Assembly (NCBI GenBank): GCA_028820635.1 | Contig: JAPPIG010000118.1 | Location: 62,001-126,000 of the forward strand | Source of the DNA: Candidatus Poribacteria bacterium | GTDB lineage: Bacteria; Poribacteria; WGA-4E; WGA-3G | Length of the DNA stretch: 64,000 nt | Reading direction: 5' to 3' | Part shown: one piece after another, positions 9,590 through 20,042 of the stretch | Numbering within the stretch: the first letter of the stretch is position 1 | Layout: each line of letters begins with the position of its first letter | Translations under genes and position numbers: made by a program | Notes under the pieces: model-generated | What the model was told of the DNA's origin: nothing | What the model saw: only the letters and a program-made list of their open reading frames with translations | The model's database searches: none

Positions 9590-10405
9590 TTAGGATGCGA
9601 AAGTTAAAGTTCGTTCTGATTCTACGAGTCCATTTTTCACAGCAAGTTTGTAAAAATGTTCAAGTCCTGCTATTTCCGATTCATCCAAGTCATAGTGGAT
9701 GTGATGTTGTAAGTAGTCTTTACAGAGGTTTTCAGGGAAACCGAGTTTTTCCGCTTCAATCCGTGCAATTTCAGGTATTTGTGTGACACCCCGATTTTTC
9801 GCTTCTAAAAGTAGATTTGGCACATTGCCGAGTTCCACATCTCCCCTCGCGACCCAACATGCATAAACAAAAGGTAATCCTGTTAATTCGTGCCATTCTG
9901 TGCCGAGATCAATACTATATTCTGTGGCACCGAGATTCTTCAATGCAGGATCCCCGATGAGCAGTACCGCTTCTGTTGCTGTAGCTGGATTAATTGAAGG
10001 ATCACAAGGAACGAGCGTTGGAGAAAGTCGGTATTTTTCAGCGAGTAAGATTTTCAGCAATGCCACAGATGACCGGGAACTCGTATCTAATGCAATGTGT
10101 TGAATTTCTTGAATTGGGACACGACTAAACAATTGAATACTAAGCACACTACCCTGCGATGCTATTGATATGTTAGGAAGAACACGATAACCTTTACCTT
10201 GATCGTTTGCACGAAAGTATTCAACAATAGGAATCAACCCAATATCTAACTCTTTATTCCCTAAAAGAGTCGCAAGACGGCTCGGAACATGGACACTAAG
10301 ATCAATTTCTTCAGTTTGAAGTTCTCCATTCAAAATAGGATAAATGAGCGGTTTCGTGTTCAAGAATGACACCGCACCAATCCTTAAGCAGCTTTTCTGT
10401 GCCAA
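9590..10405 (-). CDS. mqnA: menaquinone biosynthesis protein MqnA (chorismate dehydratase)
   Basis: 'IGAVSFLNTKPLIYPI', 'DIGLIPIVEYFR'; adjacent to mqnE-like gene. Confidence 0.85.
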   Translation of the reverse strand: MAQKSCLRIGAVSFLNTKPLIYPILNGELQTEEIDLSVHVPSRLATLLGNKELDIGLIPIVEYFRANDQGKGYRVLPNISIASQGSVLSIQLFSRVPIQEIQHIALDTSSRSSVALLKILLAEKYRLSPTLVPCDPSINPATATEAVLLIGDPALKNLGATEYSIDLGTEWHELTGLPFVYACWVARGDVELGNVPNLLLEAKNRGVTQIPEIARIEAEKLGFPENLCKDYLQHHIHYDLDESEIAGLEHFYKLAVKNGLVESERTLTFAS

Positions 10406-11520
10406 CTATTGCCCTCTCGGATGATTTCGTTGTAAAGTGTATCGCGTTCTACTGGGATATATCCTGCTTCTTCTATGAGGCGCGTGAGCGCATCTACAGA
10501 AACCGCTTCCGGTGTATCTGCCCCTGCCATGTGTGTAATTTTTTCCTCTGTCACCGTTCCATCAATATCATCTGCACCGAAACTAAGCGCGATTTGTGCG
10601 GTTTTCAATCCTGTCATAATCCAATAAACTTTGATATGTGGCATGTTGTCCAGCATCAGACGGGAAACTGCGATGTTTCTCAAATCAGTTAAGCCTGATG
10701 TTGAGGGCAGATAAGCCATTCGCGTGTTAGCGGGGTGGAATGCAAGCGGAATAAACGTGACGAACCCGCCAGATTTATCTTGCTGTTCCCGTAACCTGAT
10801 GAAATGGTCAACCCTATCCTCATTTGTTTCAAGATGTCCATAGAGCATTGTTGCGTTCGTCGGTATACCAAGCCGATGTGCAATGTCGTGAATTTCAAGC
10901 CATCCTTCAGCACTCAGTTTACCGGGACAGATTTTTTCACGGGTTTCTTCTGCAAAGATTTCTGCACCGCCACCGGGTAATGAATCTAATCCTGCCTCTC
11001 GGAGTTGCTTCAAAACATCTTCTACAGACATTTTAAAGATACGTGAGAAATGATGGATTTCAACAGCCGTAAAAAATTTGAGGTGGACATCAGGCATCCG
11101 TTCTTTGAGTCCACGGATAATCTGCAGATAGTAGTCAAATGGGAGTTTCGGGTGTAAACCGCCGACGCTGTGAATTTCGGTGCATCCATGCTCGATTGAG
11201 TACATCGCTTTGTCTAAGAACTCATCAACACTCATCTCCCATGCGCCTTCTGTTTGCATATTTTTTCGAGCAAAAGCACAAAAATGGCACCGCGCATGGA
11301 GTATGCACACGTTGGAATAATCTATGTGTTGGTTGATGTTATAATATACAACGTTCCCGTTTATACGTTCGCGGCTATGGTTCGCGATGAAACCGACTCC
11401 TGTAATATCAGGGCTTTCGTAAAGCGTGATTCCGTCTTCAAAAGTGAGTCTCTCTTCCATCTTGACTTTTTCATAGATGGTGGGTAACTTAGGGTCTGTA
11501 AAAAGATTGTAGTTCTCCAT
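10384..11520 (-). CDS. mqnE: radical SAM aminofutalosine synthase MqnE
   Basis: 'CHFCAFARKNMQTEGAWEMS' cluster, 'TEIHSVGGLHPKLPFDYY', 'LPGGGAEIFAEETREKICPGK'. Confidence 0.87.
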   Translation of the reverse strand: MENYNLFTDPKLPTIYEKVKMEERLTFEDGITLYESPDITGVGFIANHSRERINGNVVYYNINQHIDYSNVCILHARCHFCAFARKNMQTEGAWEMSVDEFLDKAMYSIEHGCTEIHSVGGLHPKLPFDYYLQIIRGLKERMPDVHLKFFTAVEIHHFSRIFKMSVEDVLKQLREAGLDSLPGGGAEIFAEETREKICPGKLSAEGWLEIHDIAHRLGIPTNATMLYGHLETNEDRVDHFIRLREQQDKSGGFVTFIPLAFHPANTRMAYLPSTSGLTDLRNIAVSRLMLDNMPHIKVYWIMTGLKTAQIALSFGADDIDGTVTEEKITHMAGADTPEAVSVDALTRLIEEAGYIPVERDTLYNEIIREGNSWHRKAA

Positions 11521-11559
11521 TATCTTTCCTATAACTTCTCCAGCATTTGCAAAAACTGC

Positions 11560-11589
11560 TTGACACTTATCTCTTAATAAAGGTATTAT
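11560..11589 (+). promoter_or_regulatory. sigma70-type promoter for 11646 CDS
   Basis: TTGACA (11560-11565), 18-nt spacer, TATTAT (11584-11589). Confidence 0.6.
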
Positions 11590-11645
11590 AGCATAAAGAC
11601 ATTACAGATGCAAGGAATCTTTTTGGAAAAGGACGAAATAAAATC

Positions 11646-12446
11646 ATGTCAAAACTTGGTCTTATTCATTACAACTATGCTGGTAAATCGCTTGATGACT
11701 TTCTAAAATTCACGAGTGAAACAGGTTTTGGATACGTTGAACTCTCGATCGGTGATGTTTGGAAATCGGACACAGCTGATCCTGAAAAAGATGCTGAGGC
11801 AGTGCGCGAACAAGTTGAGTCTTACGGTTTGCAGGTCTCAGCACTTGGTGCAGGAAACGATTTTGTTGTGTTAGAAGAGGAAGTTATCCAAGCACAAGTT
11901 GAGCGGATGGAACGCATCGCAGGACTCGCAAAACGGGTTGGCACTTCAGTTCTTCGGACAGAAGGTGGCTCTATGAAGGATTCTGTGCCAGAAAGTCGAT
12001 GGGTTGAAGCAATGGCAGGATGTTTAACCCGTTGCCTTGAATTTGCTGAAAAGGACGATATTTATTTGGCAGTAGATAACCACGGTCTGGTTACCAACGA
12101 TGGCGATCTGCAGGTGGAGCTGTTTGAACGTGTCGGGTCTAAACATGTCGGTGCAAATATGGACACTATGAATTATCGTTGGGCGGGTCATGATTTGGAA
12201 ACAGTCGGTAGATATTATGAAATTATTGCGCCTTGGACATTACACACACATCTAAAAGATGGAACAGGTTCACGCGGGAATTATCGTGGGGAAGCGCTCG
12301 GTGAAGGCGAAATTGATCTTGCGAAGGCAATCAATTGTCTGAGGGATGCAGGCTATGACGGAGTCTGGTGTTGTGAATATGAAGGTAGAGAGAACGATGG
12401 CACTGGACAACGGAAAAGTTTTGCATGGATGCAGAAAAATCTGTAG
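11646..12446 (+). CDS. sugar phosphate isomerase/epimerase
   Basis: TIM-barrel isomerase motifs 'GFGYVELSIGDVW', 'YLAVDNHGLVTNDGDLQ', 'VGANMDTMNYRW'. Confidence 0.85.
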   Translation: MSKLGLIHYNYAGKSLDDFLKFTSETGFGYVELSIGDVWKSDTADPEKDAEAVREQVESYGLQVSALGAGNDFVVLEEEVIQAQVERMERIAGLAKRVGTSVLRTEGGSMKDSVPESRWVEAMAGCLTRCLEFAEKDDIYLAVDNHGLVTNDGDLQVELFERVGSKHVGANMDTMNYRWAGHDLETVGRYYEIIAPWTLHTHLKDGTGSRGNYRGEALGEGEIDLAKAINCLRDAGYDGVWCCEYEGRENDGTGQRKSFAWMQKNL

Positions 12447-12549
12447 TATTATGAGATGTAGATACACCCGACTGGTAGGCGCGCTTTGTAAGCGCGCTGT
12501 TTCATCTCTAATACTGGTCTCCTAACCGTTAATCTGTGAACTTCATGTA

Positions 12550-13416
12550 ATGGAAAAAACTTCGCGTATCATCACATTAACAACCGATTTTGGCATAAGC
12601 GATGTGTATGTTGGCGTGATGAAGGGTGTTATTCTAAACATTAACCCGGATGCACAGATAGTCGATATTACACACGCAATCTCTCCACAGAATATCCACG
12701 AAGCTGCCTTCACAATCAACTCAGCATATCGCTATTTCCCGAAAGACACGATTCATGTCATTGTAGTAGATCCGGGTGTTGGTAGTGAACGACAAGCAAT
12801 CGTTTGCCAAATTGACAGCACATTTTTTGTTTGCCCTAACAACGGCGTGTTAAGCTATCTGCTTCAGAATATTGAAATCGAAGAGACTTACATACCTGAG
12901 GCAGTAACCATTGAAAATCCAACCTACCTTTTACCACGAGTTTGCAATACTTTCCACGGTAGAGATATTTTCGCACCTGTAGCCGCGCACCTATCGCTTG
13001 GTGTTCCACTTGCGGAGATCGGAACACCGATTCGAGACCTTGTGCGGTTTCCCGTGCCAGCGATACGCATTTCAGAAGATACATTGACAGGACAAATTAT
13101 CAACGTTGACAGTTTTGGAAATTTAATAACGAATATTTCTGAAAACGCACTTGCCGCTTTCTTGCTATCGTCTGTATCAAACGAGGAGGCCGTTGGACAA
13201 CTTGATAAGCAAACAGTGTCTGCAAAATTTGAGATTATTGCAGGTAGTACGAGTCTTAAAAAACTGAATGGTGCTTATGTTGAATCAGGTGAGGGAGAAC
13301 CGTTAGCAATTATCGGGAGTTTTGGACTGTTAGAAATTGCCATCAATTTAGGGAATGCTGAAGCGCGTTTGGGTTTAAAAAATGATGATACTGTTATCGT
13401 CCGAAGGTTTGATTGA
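12550..13416 (+). CDS. SAM hydroxide adenosyltransferase family protein (DUF62)
   Basis: 'ITLTTDFGISDVYVGVMKGVILNINPDAQIVDITHAI', 'VVDPGVGS', 'NTFHGRDIFAPVAAHL'. Confidence 0.88.
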   Translation: MEKTSRIITLTTDFGISDVYVGVMKGVILNINPDAQIVDITHAISPQNIHEAAFTINSAYRYFPKDTIHVIVVDPGVGSERQAIVCQIDSTFFVCPNNGVLSYLLQNIEIEETYIPEAVTIENPTYLLPRVCNTFHGRDIFAPVAAHLSLGVPLAEIGTPIRDLVRFPVPAIRISEDTLTGQIINVDSFGNLITNISENALAAFLLSSVSNEEAVGQLDKQTVSAKFEIIAGSTSLKKLNGAYVESGEGEPLAIIGSFGLLEIAINLGNAEARLGLKNDDTVIVRRFD

Positions 13417-13441
13417 CATTGCCATTTCTACAGGGTATAAT
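13413..13441 (+). promoter_or_regulatory. sigma70-type promoter for trpS
   Basis: TTGACA (13413-13418), 17-nt spacer, TATAAT (13436-13441); the -35 box overlaps the TGA stop of the upstream CDS. Confidence 0.75.
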
Positions 13442-13470
13442 AGGTTTAGAACACACAAAGGAGAACGGAA

Positions 13471-14472
13471 TTGAAACAGATCGCTTTAACAGGAATAAAA
13501 CCGACAGGACAGCCGCACATCGGCAACTATCTTGGTATGATTAAACCTGCTTTAGAACTCGCGCATGACTATCAGGCGCTCTACTTTATTGCAGATTACC
13601 ACGCACTTACTACAGTTAAAAACAAAAAAGAATTAGAAGACTTAACGTATCAGGTGACTGCTACGTGGTTAGCATTGGGTTTGAACCCAGATGATGTCAT
13701 TTTCTATCGGCAATCAGATATTCCAGAGGTGTTTGAGTTGTCATGGGTGTTGGCATGTTTTACAGCAAAGGGATTACTCAACCGCGCACACGCTTACAAA
13801 ACCATCGTTGACGACAATGTTGAAGCAGGTCGTGAAGAAGACAAAGGTATCAACGCTGGACTGTATACATATCCAGTTTTGATGGCGGCAGACATCCTGC
13901 TTTTCGGGACACATGTTGTGCCTGTTGGGCTTGACCAACAGCAGCACCTTGAAATTACACGTGATGTCGCTCTCACTTTTAATAAGAATTATCGAGAGGT
14001 TTTGGTCGTTCCAGAGGCAGTAATTCGGAAAGAGGTGATGACCATCACAGGACTTGATGGTAGAAAGATGAGCAAAAGTTATAATAACGTTATCCCGTTA
14101 TTTGCTCCATCAAATCAAGTTCGGAAACAAGTTATGCGCATCGTCACCGATTCCAAACGTCCTGAAGAACCAAAAGACCCTGATGAATGTAACGTCTTTG
14201 CCATCTACCGTCATTTTGCGGATGTGGACACTGTTGCGGCGAAACGACAACTCTATCTTGATGGTGGTCTGGCGTATGGCGATATGAAAAATGAACTGAA
14301 TGAGTTGTTAGAAACAACCTTTTCGGCACAACGTGAGCAGTATAATGTGTTGATGGAAAACTCTGATGAATTGGATAAGGTGCTTGAGAGAGGTGCGGAA
14401 AAAGCTCGCGATATTGCTGTGCCAATTCTGGCGAAGGTTCGGAAAGCAGTTGGTGTGACCGGGAACCGGTAA
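13471..14472 (+). CDS. trpS: tryptophanyl-tRNA synthetase
   Basis: 'TGIKPTGQPHIGNYLGMIKP' and 'GRKMSKSYNNVIPLF' signatures; TTG start with upstream AAGGAG. Confidence 0.93.
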   Translation: MKQIALTGIKPTGQPHIGNYLGMIKPALELAHDYQALYFIADYHALTTVKNKKELEDLTYQVTATWLALGLNPDDVIFYRQSDIPEVFELSWVLACFTAKGLLNRAHAYKTIVDDNVEAGREEDKGINAGLYTYPVLMAADILLFGTHVVPVGLDQQQHLEITRDVALTFNKNYREVLVVPEAVIRKEVMTITGLDGRKMSKSYNNVIPLFAPSNQVRKQVMRIVTDSKRPEEPKDPDECNVFAIYRHFADVDTVAAKRQLYLDGGLAYGDMKNELNELLETTFSAQREQYNVLMENSDELDKVLERGAEKARDIAVPILAKVRKAVGVTGNR

Positions 14473-14517
14473 AACGCATTATTGCTATAGAGCGAGGTTA
14501 TTTTGAGTATTTGTATG

Positions 14518-15318
14518 CTACGCTGTGTTTTGTGCTTTCAAGCGCTCAAGTTCCTCCCGGAGTCTCGCTGCTTCTGCTTCAGCCTGCTTTCTAATCTCAG
14601 CTTCTTGGTCCGCTCTTGCAGCTTCTTGGTCCGCTCTTGCAGCTTCTTCATCCGCTCTTACCGCCTCTTGCTTTGCTTGTGCAGCCGCTGTGTCTGCTGG
14701 GGTTTCTAACCACTTTGACGAAACTGTATCGTAAAAACCGAGAGTATTACCTCTTAAACGCAGCTCTAAATTCAGAGTTGCAGACATAACACTCCCGTCA
14801 GAATCCGCCGGTATTGTAACATACTCCCCATCAACGAGACGAAAACCCAGGAGCGGTGTCGGCAGATATTGCCTTTCGGGATCATACAGAAAGTATTCTT
14901 GCACACCTATTGAGGCATACAGTAATTTCTTTTCATTTTGGTCTGTCCTGTGAGTTTTCTCACTTGAAAATTCCAACACAAAGTCTGGTGGTTTACCCTC
15001 TTCCCAAACACGATATGTGCGCCGCAGTTTTTTGCCTATACCGAAAGAAACAAATACATCAGGTGAAACTGATTTCTTAGGGTCCCCTTCAACATAGTAC
15101 ATCATCATATTTCCCGAAACACAAACATCGGGTTCATCTTTGAAAGCCTCAATAAGGATTATCAGCGCATTTATCAGCGCATTTCGATGGAGTTCTGTTT
15201 CTGCCATAGGTTTCCCATCTGATTCAGGATAGATAATTGCCCCATTCGTCGGCGCATATCGTATACGAGATGTGGAAATATCAGAACCAGTTTCATCAAT
15301 AACTTCTTTATTAGCCAC
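14518..15318 (-). CDS. Uma2 family (DUF820) putative endonuclease with Ala/Glu coiled-coil tail
   Basis: 'IIYPESDGKPMAETELHRNAL', 'SPDVFVSFGIGKK', 'PDFVLEFSSEKTHRTD', 'ASIGVQEYFLYDP'; tail 'RADEEAARADQEAARADQEA'. Confidence 0.85.
   Translation of the reverse strand: MANKEVIDETGSDISTSRIRYAPTNGAIIYPESDGKPMAETELHRNALINALIILIEAFKDEPDVCVSGNMMMYYVEGDPKKSVSPDVFVSFGIGKKLRRTYRVWEEGKPPDFVLEFSSEKTHRTDQNEKKLLYASIGVQEYFLYDPERQYLPTPLLGFRLVDGEYVTIPADSDGSVMSATLNLELRLRGNTLGFYDTVSSKWLETPADTAAAQAKQEAVRADEEAARADQEAARADQEAEIRKQAEAEAARLREELERLKAQNTA
14601..14663. repeat. 21-bp tandem repeat inside Uma2 gene (about 3 units)
   Basis: cttcttggtccgctcttgcag at 14601-14621 and 14622-14642, diverged third unit 14643-14663. 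Confidence 0.85.
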
Positions 15319-15431
15319 AATCGTATCTCCTTTATTTTCAAGAATTACAACTGATTCAGCATTCTTAAACCGAACTCACGTTAAGCTTATACTAATTTTC
15401 CTCAGATGTCAAGGGTAATGGAGTCGTTCAA

Positions 15432-17546
15432 TTACTTCAAAATTAACATTTTTCGCGTTGCAGAGAATTTTCCCGCGATTAACGTATAGAAATAGATTCC
15501 GCTTGCCACAGACTCACCGCTATCATTTTTACCATCCCAATATGCCGCACGGCTACGATTTTGGTATAGTCCAGCAGCCTGATTGCCTAATCCGAGTGTT
15601 CGAATCAATGTCCCATCTGCAGAATAGATGGATACAGTAACGGACGTAGGTTCTGCTAACTGATACGGTATCCATGTTTCTGGATTGAATGGATTTGGGT
15701 AGTTAGGTAAAAGTGCTGTCTCTTTTGGCAGTGCTGTCGTCAGTTGTTCAAGCATCAGAATACCGCGTCGGAAGGTAGGGTCTTTTAAGTTAATTTTCCG
15801 CGCCTCATGCAGCCACTGTTGTACATTGAATGAAGAAAGCATCTCTTGTGCATCTGCATAGACTGCTGGCGCGCTCGCTGTATTTTCAAATGCCCCTGCA
15901 ACTAACACAAGGTCTATGATATCCACCCTTCCATCACCATTAACATCCTCCGCAATTCCACCTCTATGTCCAAATTTAGTAGCAACAAGTACTAAATCTT
16001 GGATATTAACAACACAATCTTTATTTACGTCTTCGCTGATATTTGTTGAGCAAATGATACTTTCACCATCCTCTGTGACAACGCTTTTTAATAGTTGTGC
16101 CCCTTCAATCCAGGCGTAAGATTTATTGCCTTCAGGGTTAGATAAGAGGACATCTCGTAAACCTAATTTTGAAGTTCTAATTGCTTTGACTTTAAACTTA
16201 ATCGTTGCCAGCGTCCCATCGCCATTACTAACATCACCAGATAAGGAAAGGGATGCAAGTTGAACTGTGCCTGAATCTTGATTCGCTATAGGTTGAACGG
16301 GTACGCCTCCAGATAAAAAATCTCCGTATTTTGTTTCTATATATTCAAGTGCATCGGGATCAAATTCTATTGTAGCTTGATACCCTGATAGGTTTTTACT
16401 GTTCGTAATTTTAACATCAAATGCTAATTCATCTCCGACAGTTAAAGATGTGACCGAATCCGGTGAAATACTTACAATTGGATAGGATGTAAAATCCCAT
16501 AATAAAATTGTGCTATCACCACTGGCACTTGCAATAGTATTTCCATCTGGAGAAAATATGGCTGAATTAATAGCGTGTTGAGATGCTGAAAGTGTATATT
16601 TATATTCACCAGTTGCTGGGTCCCAAAAATCAATTTGACCGCCTGGCTTACTATCATCGCTTATCAATATTTCACCATCTGGAGAATATGCAAGAGGATG
16701 TGGATGTACATATCTTGCATGATAAAATCTGAACTTATGTTTTTTTGTTTTCGCATTCCATAAATAGATACCTCCCCACGCACCTGCTAAAGTTTTTCCA
16801 TCTGGAGAATATGCTACAGATCGTATATTAGCATTAAGTAATGTTACTTCTTCATTTAACTCGGGATCGTATATCAAAATTCCAAGACTACAAGCAATAG
16901 CTAATTCTTTCCCATCTGGAGAATAGCTTAATCCTGTAATTCCAGGGACTGTTGTTGATGATGTGGCAAAAGGGATTGATGTGGGATTTTCCTTAGGCGT
17001 AGTTATAGTCAATGGATCTGTCGGCAGCACATTTATAGGTCTTTCACCGACAGGCAATGCATCTGTAGTGGGTTCGTCCACATTTGATTTCCAAAAACGA
17101 ATTCCTTTTGGTCCTGCCCCGGTTAAGATCTTACCGTCTGGAGAAAAGAGAACATAATCTCTATATCCCTCACCATCTAACAGTAACAGTTTAGGTTCCC
17201 CTGTGATTGCGTCATATAACTTATCGCCGCATACAAGCGTCTTACCGTCGGGGGAATATCTAACATATCGTCCGTTAATGTCATTAATAGTCAATTTTGC
17301 TGCCTTATTTTCAATATCCCATAAAACTACTCGCTTAGGATGCCCAGTTACAGTTACACTTGCTAAAGTCTTACCATCTGGAGAAAAATCTAAATCTCCT
17401 GCGACGCCTCCCTCTTGCCTACATAAACGCGCTATAGCATTTTCTGGTAGGCTTAATTGCGTGCAACTCTGTGCTAAAATATCTATTGAAGAGAGATGTA
17501 ATCCGAGAAACAGTGATAAAAGAATCGAAAAATAGCGTTTTTTCAT
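15432..17546 (-). CDS. secreted WD40 / cohesin-like / dockerin / FlgD-like C-terminal protein
   Basis: Repeated 'SPDGK' WD40 blades; cohesin-like 'VGDELAFDVKITNSKNLSGYQATIEFDPDALEYIE'; dockerin 'EDVNKDCVVNIQDLVLVATKF...DVNGDGRVDIIDLVLVAGAF'; C-terminal 'LLPNYPNPFNPETWIPYQL...SGIYFYTL'. Confidence 0.85.
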   Translation of the reverse strand: MKKRYFSILLSLFLGLHLSSIDILAQSCTQLSLPENAIARLCRQEGGVAGDLDFSPDGKTLASVTVTGHPKRVVLWDIENKAAKLTINDINGRYVRYSPDGKTLVCGDKLYDAITGEPKLLLLDGEGYRDYVLFSPDGKILTGAGPKGIRFWKSNVDEPTTDALPVGERPINVLPTDPLTITTPKENPTSIPFATSSTTVPGITGLSYSPDGKELAIACSLGILIYDPELNEEVTLLNANIRSVAYSPDGKTLAGAWGGIYLWNAKTKKHKFRFYHARYVHPHPLAYSPDGEILISDDSKPGGQIDFWDPATGEYKYTLSASQHAINSAIFSPDGNTIASASGDSTILLWDFTSYPIVSISPDSVTSLTVGDELAFDVKITNSKNLSGYQATIEFDPDALEYIETKYGDFLSGGVPVQPIANQDSGTVQLASLSLSGDVSNGDGTLATIKFKVKAIRTSKLGLRDVLLSNPEGNKSYAWIEGAQLLKSVVTEDGESIICSTNISEDVNKDCVVNIQDLVLVATKFGHRGGIAEDVNGDGRVDIIDLVLVAGAFENTASAPAVYADAQEMLSSFNVQQWLHEARKINLKDPTFRRGILMLEQLTTALPKETALLPNYPNPFNPETWIPYQLAEPTSVTVSIYSADGTLIRTLGLGNQAAGLYQNRSRAAYWDGKNDSGESVASGIYFYTLIAGKFSATRKMLILK

Positions 17547-17644
17547 GTGGAGTTTTCCTTCGTCCGTTATTGGTGTTGTATATTCAAGTATACCATGAAA
17601 ATTACGATCTGTTAAGTTTTTACAGAAAAGATGTGGGATTTACA

Positions 17645-18907
17645 CTACAGTATCACAAATTCCATAAGTCCATGCGCTTCACGCAAGGATTCCTCAACCG
17701 CCTCAGGTGTCTCGGCACGGGCAAAAATGAAGCCGAGATACCGATCACCTTCCGGCAATGGCACAACCTCTCCACCAACAGGAATTGTGATGTTAACCTC
17801 CTCAATGCCGTTGACATTGCGCGCCTTCTTTCTACCGCGCACTTCACCTAAAATACCCGTTTTTGGAACAGGAATCATCATCACACCAGCTGCCTGTTTT
17901 TCACGAGAGAAAGTTTCTATCGGTTGTCCAATTGCATGTCGGATAACCAGTTCCTCAAGTGACATTCCTGTGCCAAATCGCAAAGTGCGGGAACAGAGTC
18001 CGCCAATTGTCCGTGCGGCAATTTCAATCAAATGTGCACCTTTCTCATTGTATCTCAACTCGGCATGCACAGGTCCGTGCCGAAGTCCGAGGGCATCAGC
18101 AGCCTCTGCTGATGCAATATGCAGTTGATCTTGAATCTCTTTAGGCAAGCGAGATGGCGTGATGTATAACGTTTCCTCAAAAAATGGACCCTCAAGCGGG
18201 TCGGGTTTATCAAACAGAGCAAGTGTTTTGAGTTCTCCATTTATGAGGATTCCTTCCAACGCTATCTCTATGCCCGGAATGTAATCTTCAACCAGAAGAT
18301 ATTGGAAAGAATCGTTGTCAGTGTCTGTATCTCTGGCTCCATTTACTTTATTCAGAAGTGCAGTAATGCGATGGAAAGCCACTGTAAATTCAGTTGGATT
18401 GTCTGCTCGGATAACACCACGGCTCGCTGAGAGGGATAGCGGTTTGATCACACACGGATAATTAATCTGTGTGCTAATTTCTTCAGCGTTTTCTTGAATA
18501 GAAAAACGTTTGTAGTTCGGCACAGACACGCCGTTTTTCTCAAGTGTCTGTCGTAAGAGGTATTTATCGCGCGTGGCTTTTGCAGATGAAATTGGGTTAT
18601 GCGGAAGTCCAAGTGCGGCGGATGCTGTCGTGGCAAGCATAGTCGTATCATCGTCTACACCGACAATAGCAGCAATGGGGTGTGTTTCAGCGAATTCAGC
18701 GATTGTTTGTGTTGCAACAGTCGGATTGCGAAAGTCAAGCACTAAAGTATCTCGTGGGGAAAGGTCTGCTGTCGTTGCAGGTTCCTCCGATGCAACAACG
18801 ACCTCTACATTCAGTTTGAGTGCAGCATCAAGGAAGTCGGTTGCACGATAAGTGCGTGTAGGCAGGAGTAGTAGCACCCGCGGTTTTTCTGAAGAATGTC
18901 CCGACAT
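17645..18907 (-). CDS. ATP-grasp domain protein (carboxylate-amine ligase type)
   Basis: 'YPCVIKPLSLSASRGVIRADN', 'LLVEDYIPGIEIALEGILINGE', 'HLIEIAARTIGGLC'. Confidence 0.85.
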   Translation of the reverse strand: MSGHSSEKPRVLLLLPTRTYRATDFLDAALKLNVEVVVASEEPATTADLSPRDTLVLDFRNPTVATQTIAEFAETHPIAAIVGVDDDTTMLATTASAALGLPHNPISSAKATRDKYLLRQTLEKNGVSVPNYKRFSIQENAEEISTQINYPCVIKPLSLSASRGVIRADNPTEFTVAFHRITALLNKVNGARDTDTDNDSFQYLLVEDYIPGIEIALEGILINGELKTLALFDKPDPLEGPFFEETLYITPSRLPKEIQDQLHIASAEAADALGLRHGPVHAELRYNEKGAHLIEIAARTIGGLCSRTLRFGTGMSLEELVIRHAIGQPIETFSREKQAAGVMMIPVPKTGILGEVRGRKKARNVNGIEEVNITIPVGGEVVPLPEGDRYLGFIFARAETPEAVEESLREAHGLMEFVIL

Positions 18908-18955
18908 GTTGAAACCTATAAGGGCATTAAAATCTATAATTATCTTACAAACGGC

Positions 18956-18978
18956 AGGCGCGGTTTCAAACCGCGCCT
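18956..18978. repeat. short intergenic palindrome
   Basis: AGGCGCGGTTTCAAACCGCGCCT. Confidence 0.7.
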
Positions 18979-19016
18979 ACAAGATGAATATTACCAAATG
19001 TTCAAAACTCGTATAA

Positions 19017-19970
19017 TTAATTCTGTGTGCGTAATTGTTTCTGATATTCAGCATGTGCAGTCTGCGGGTCATACTCTCCATCAAGCACACGGCGGAGACA
19101 TTGCACAAAACTGATTGGATCATCTTCACCGAAAATAGTGCGACCAAATAGAATAGCACGTCCACCGTTTTGAACTACATTATGGGCAAGAGCAAATGTA
19201 CTCCTTGCATTTTGGCGTGGTCCACCTAAAGCACCGATTACAAGCGTTGTGTCAAATTGACATAACTCTGTCCAGACATCCGCTGTCGTGTATGCAGTTT
19301 TGATGAACCGAGGACGTTGGTGTTTGCGGAGATAACTCATTGTGCGGACGATTGAATCGGCAACATACATGCCGCGCTTTTCTTCATCCATTCCCGGCAA
19401 TTTTACATTCGGTAAAAACACCTCTAAGAGGTGATCAAACCCTTCGATTTCACCAACAACATGGGCGAATTGCACATAAGCTTGTAACATCCGCTCGTCA
19501 ACAATAGGGTCATTGTTGAGCGTAATTGAATATAATCCGAGACTAACACGGCAATCCAGTGCTGGACCGATAAGATTTTCACAATACCGCTGCATATCTT
19601 CTGGGAAGACTGTTTGAAAAGGCATTGACGGTCGTGAAGTGTAAACACCAAAACGCGGGTTCCAAATGGCGGTTTCCGAATTCATTCGGACAATAGGTGT
19701 AATGGGTGTGCTTTCAAAAAGGTTTTCATCAAGTGCCAATGTCTCCGCATCTGCGGGTGTCATTAATAGCCCATCAAGTTGCCCATCTGCTGCTAAGTCC
19801 CGTTGCAGTTGTAAAAATTCCGCGTGAGTGCGATAGTGTGGTTTTGGATGTTGCACTTGTCCAAGCCCTTTGATGCCTGCGGATGCAAGTGGATCAGCGG
19901 CAAAAACGAGAATAGGACTTTTCGCAAGTAAGTCTGTATCAGCGAGTTTTTCGAATATCCGGTTGCCCAT
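19017..19970 (-). CDS. hypothetical TIM-barrel/aldolase-like protein
   Basis: Single long ORF with 'LVIGALGGPRQNARSTFALAHNVVQNGGRAILFGRTIF' resembling class I aldolase ends; family uncertain. Confidence 0.45.
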   Translation of the reverse strand: MGNRIFEKLADTDLLAKSPILVFAADPLASAGIKGLGQVQHPKPHYRTHAEFLQLQRDLAADGQLDGLLMTPADAETLALDENLFESTPITPIVRMNSETAIWNPRFGVYTSRPSMPFQTVFPEDMQRYCENLIGPALDCRVSLGLYSITLNNDPIVDERMLQAYVQFAHVVGEIEGFDHLLEVFLPNVKLPGMDEEKRGMYVADSIVRTMSYLRKHQRPRFIKTAYTTADVWTELCQFDTTLVIGALGGPRQNARSTFALAHNVVQNGGRAILFGRTIFGEDDPISFVQCLRRVLDGEYDPQTAHAEYQKQLRTQN

Positions 19971-20042
19971 ATATAATTAATTCCTTTGAAATAGTGTAGG
20001 ATAATTCTGATTGGTTCACCTACACATCGGGTTAATTTAATA

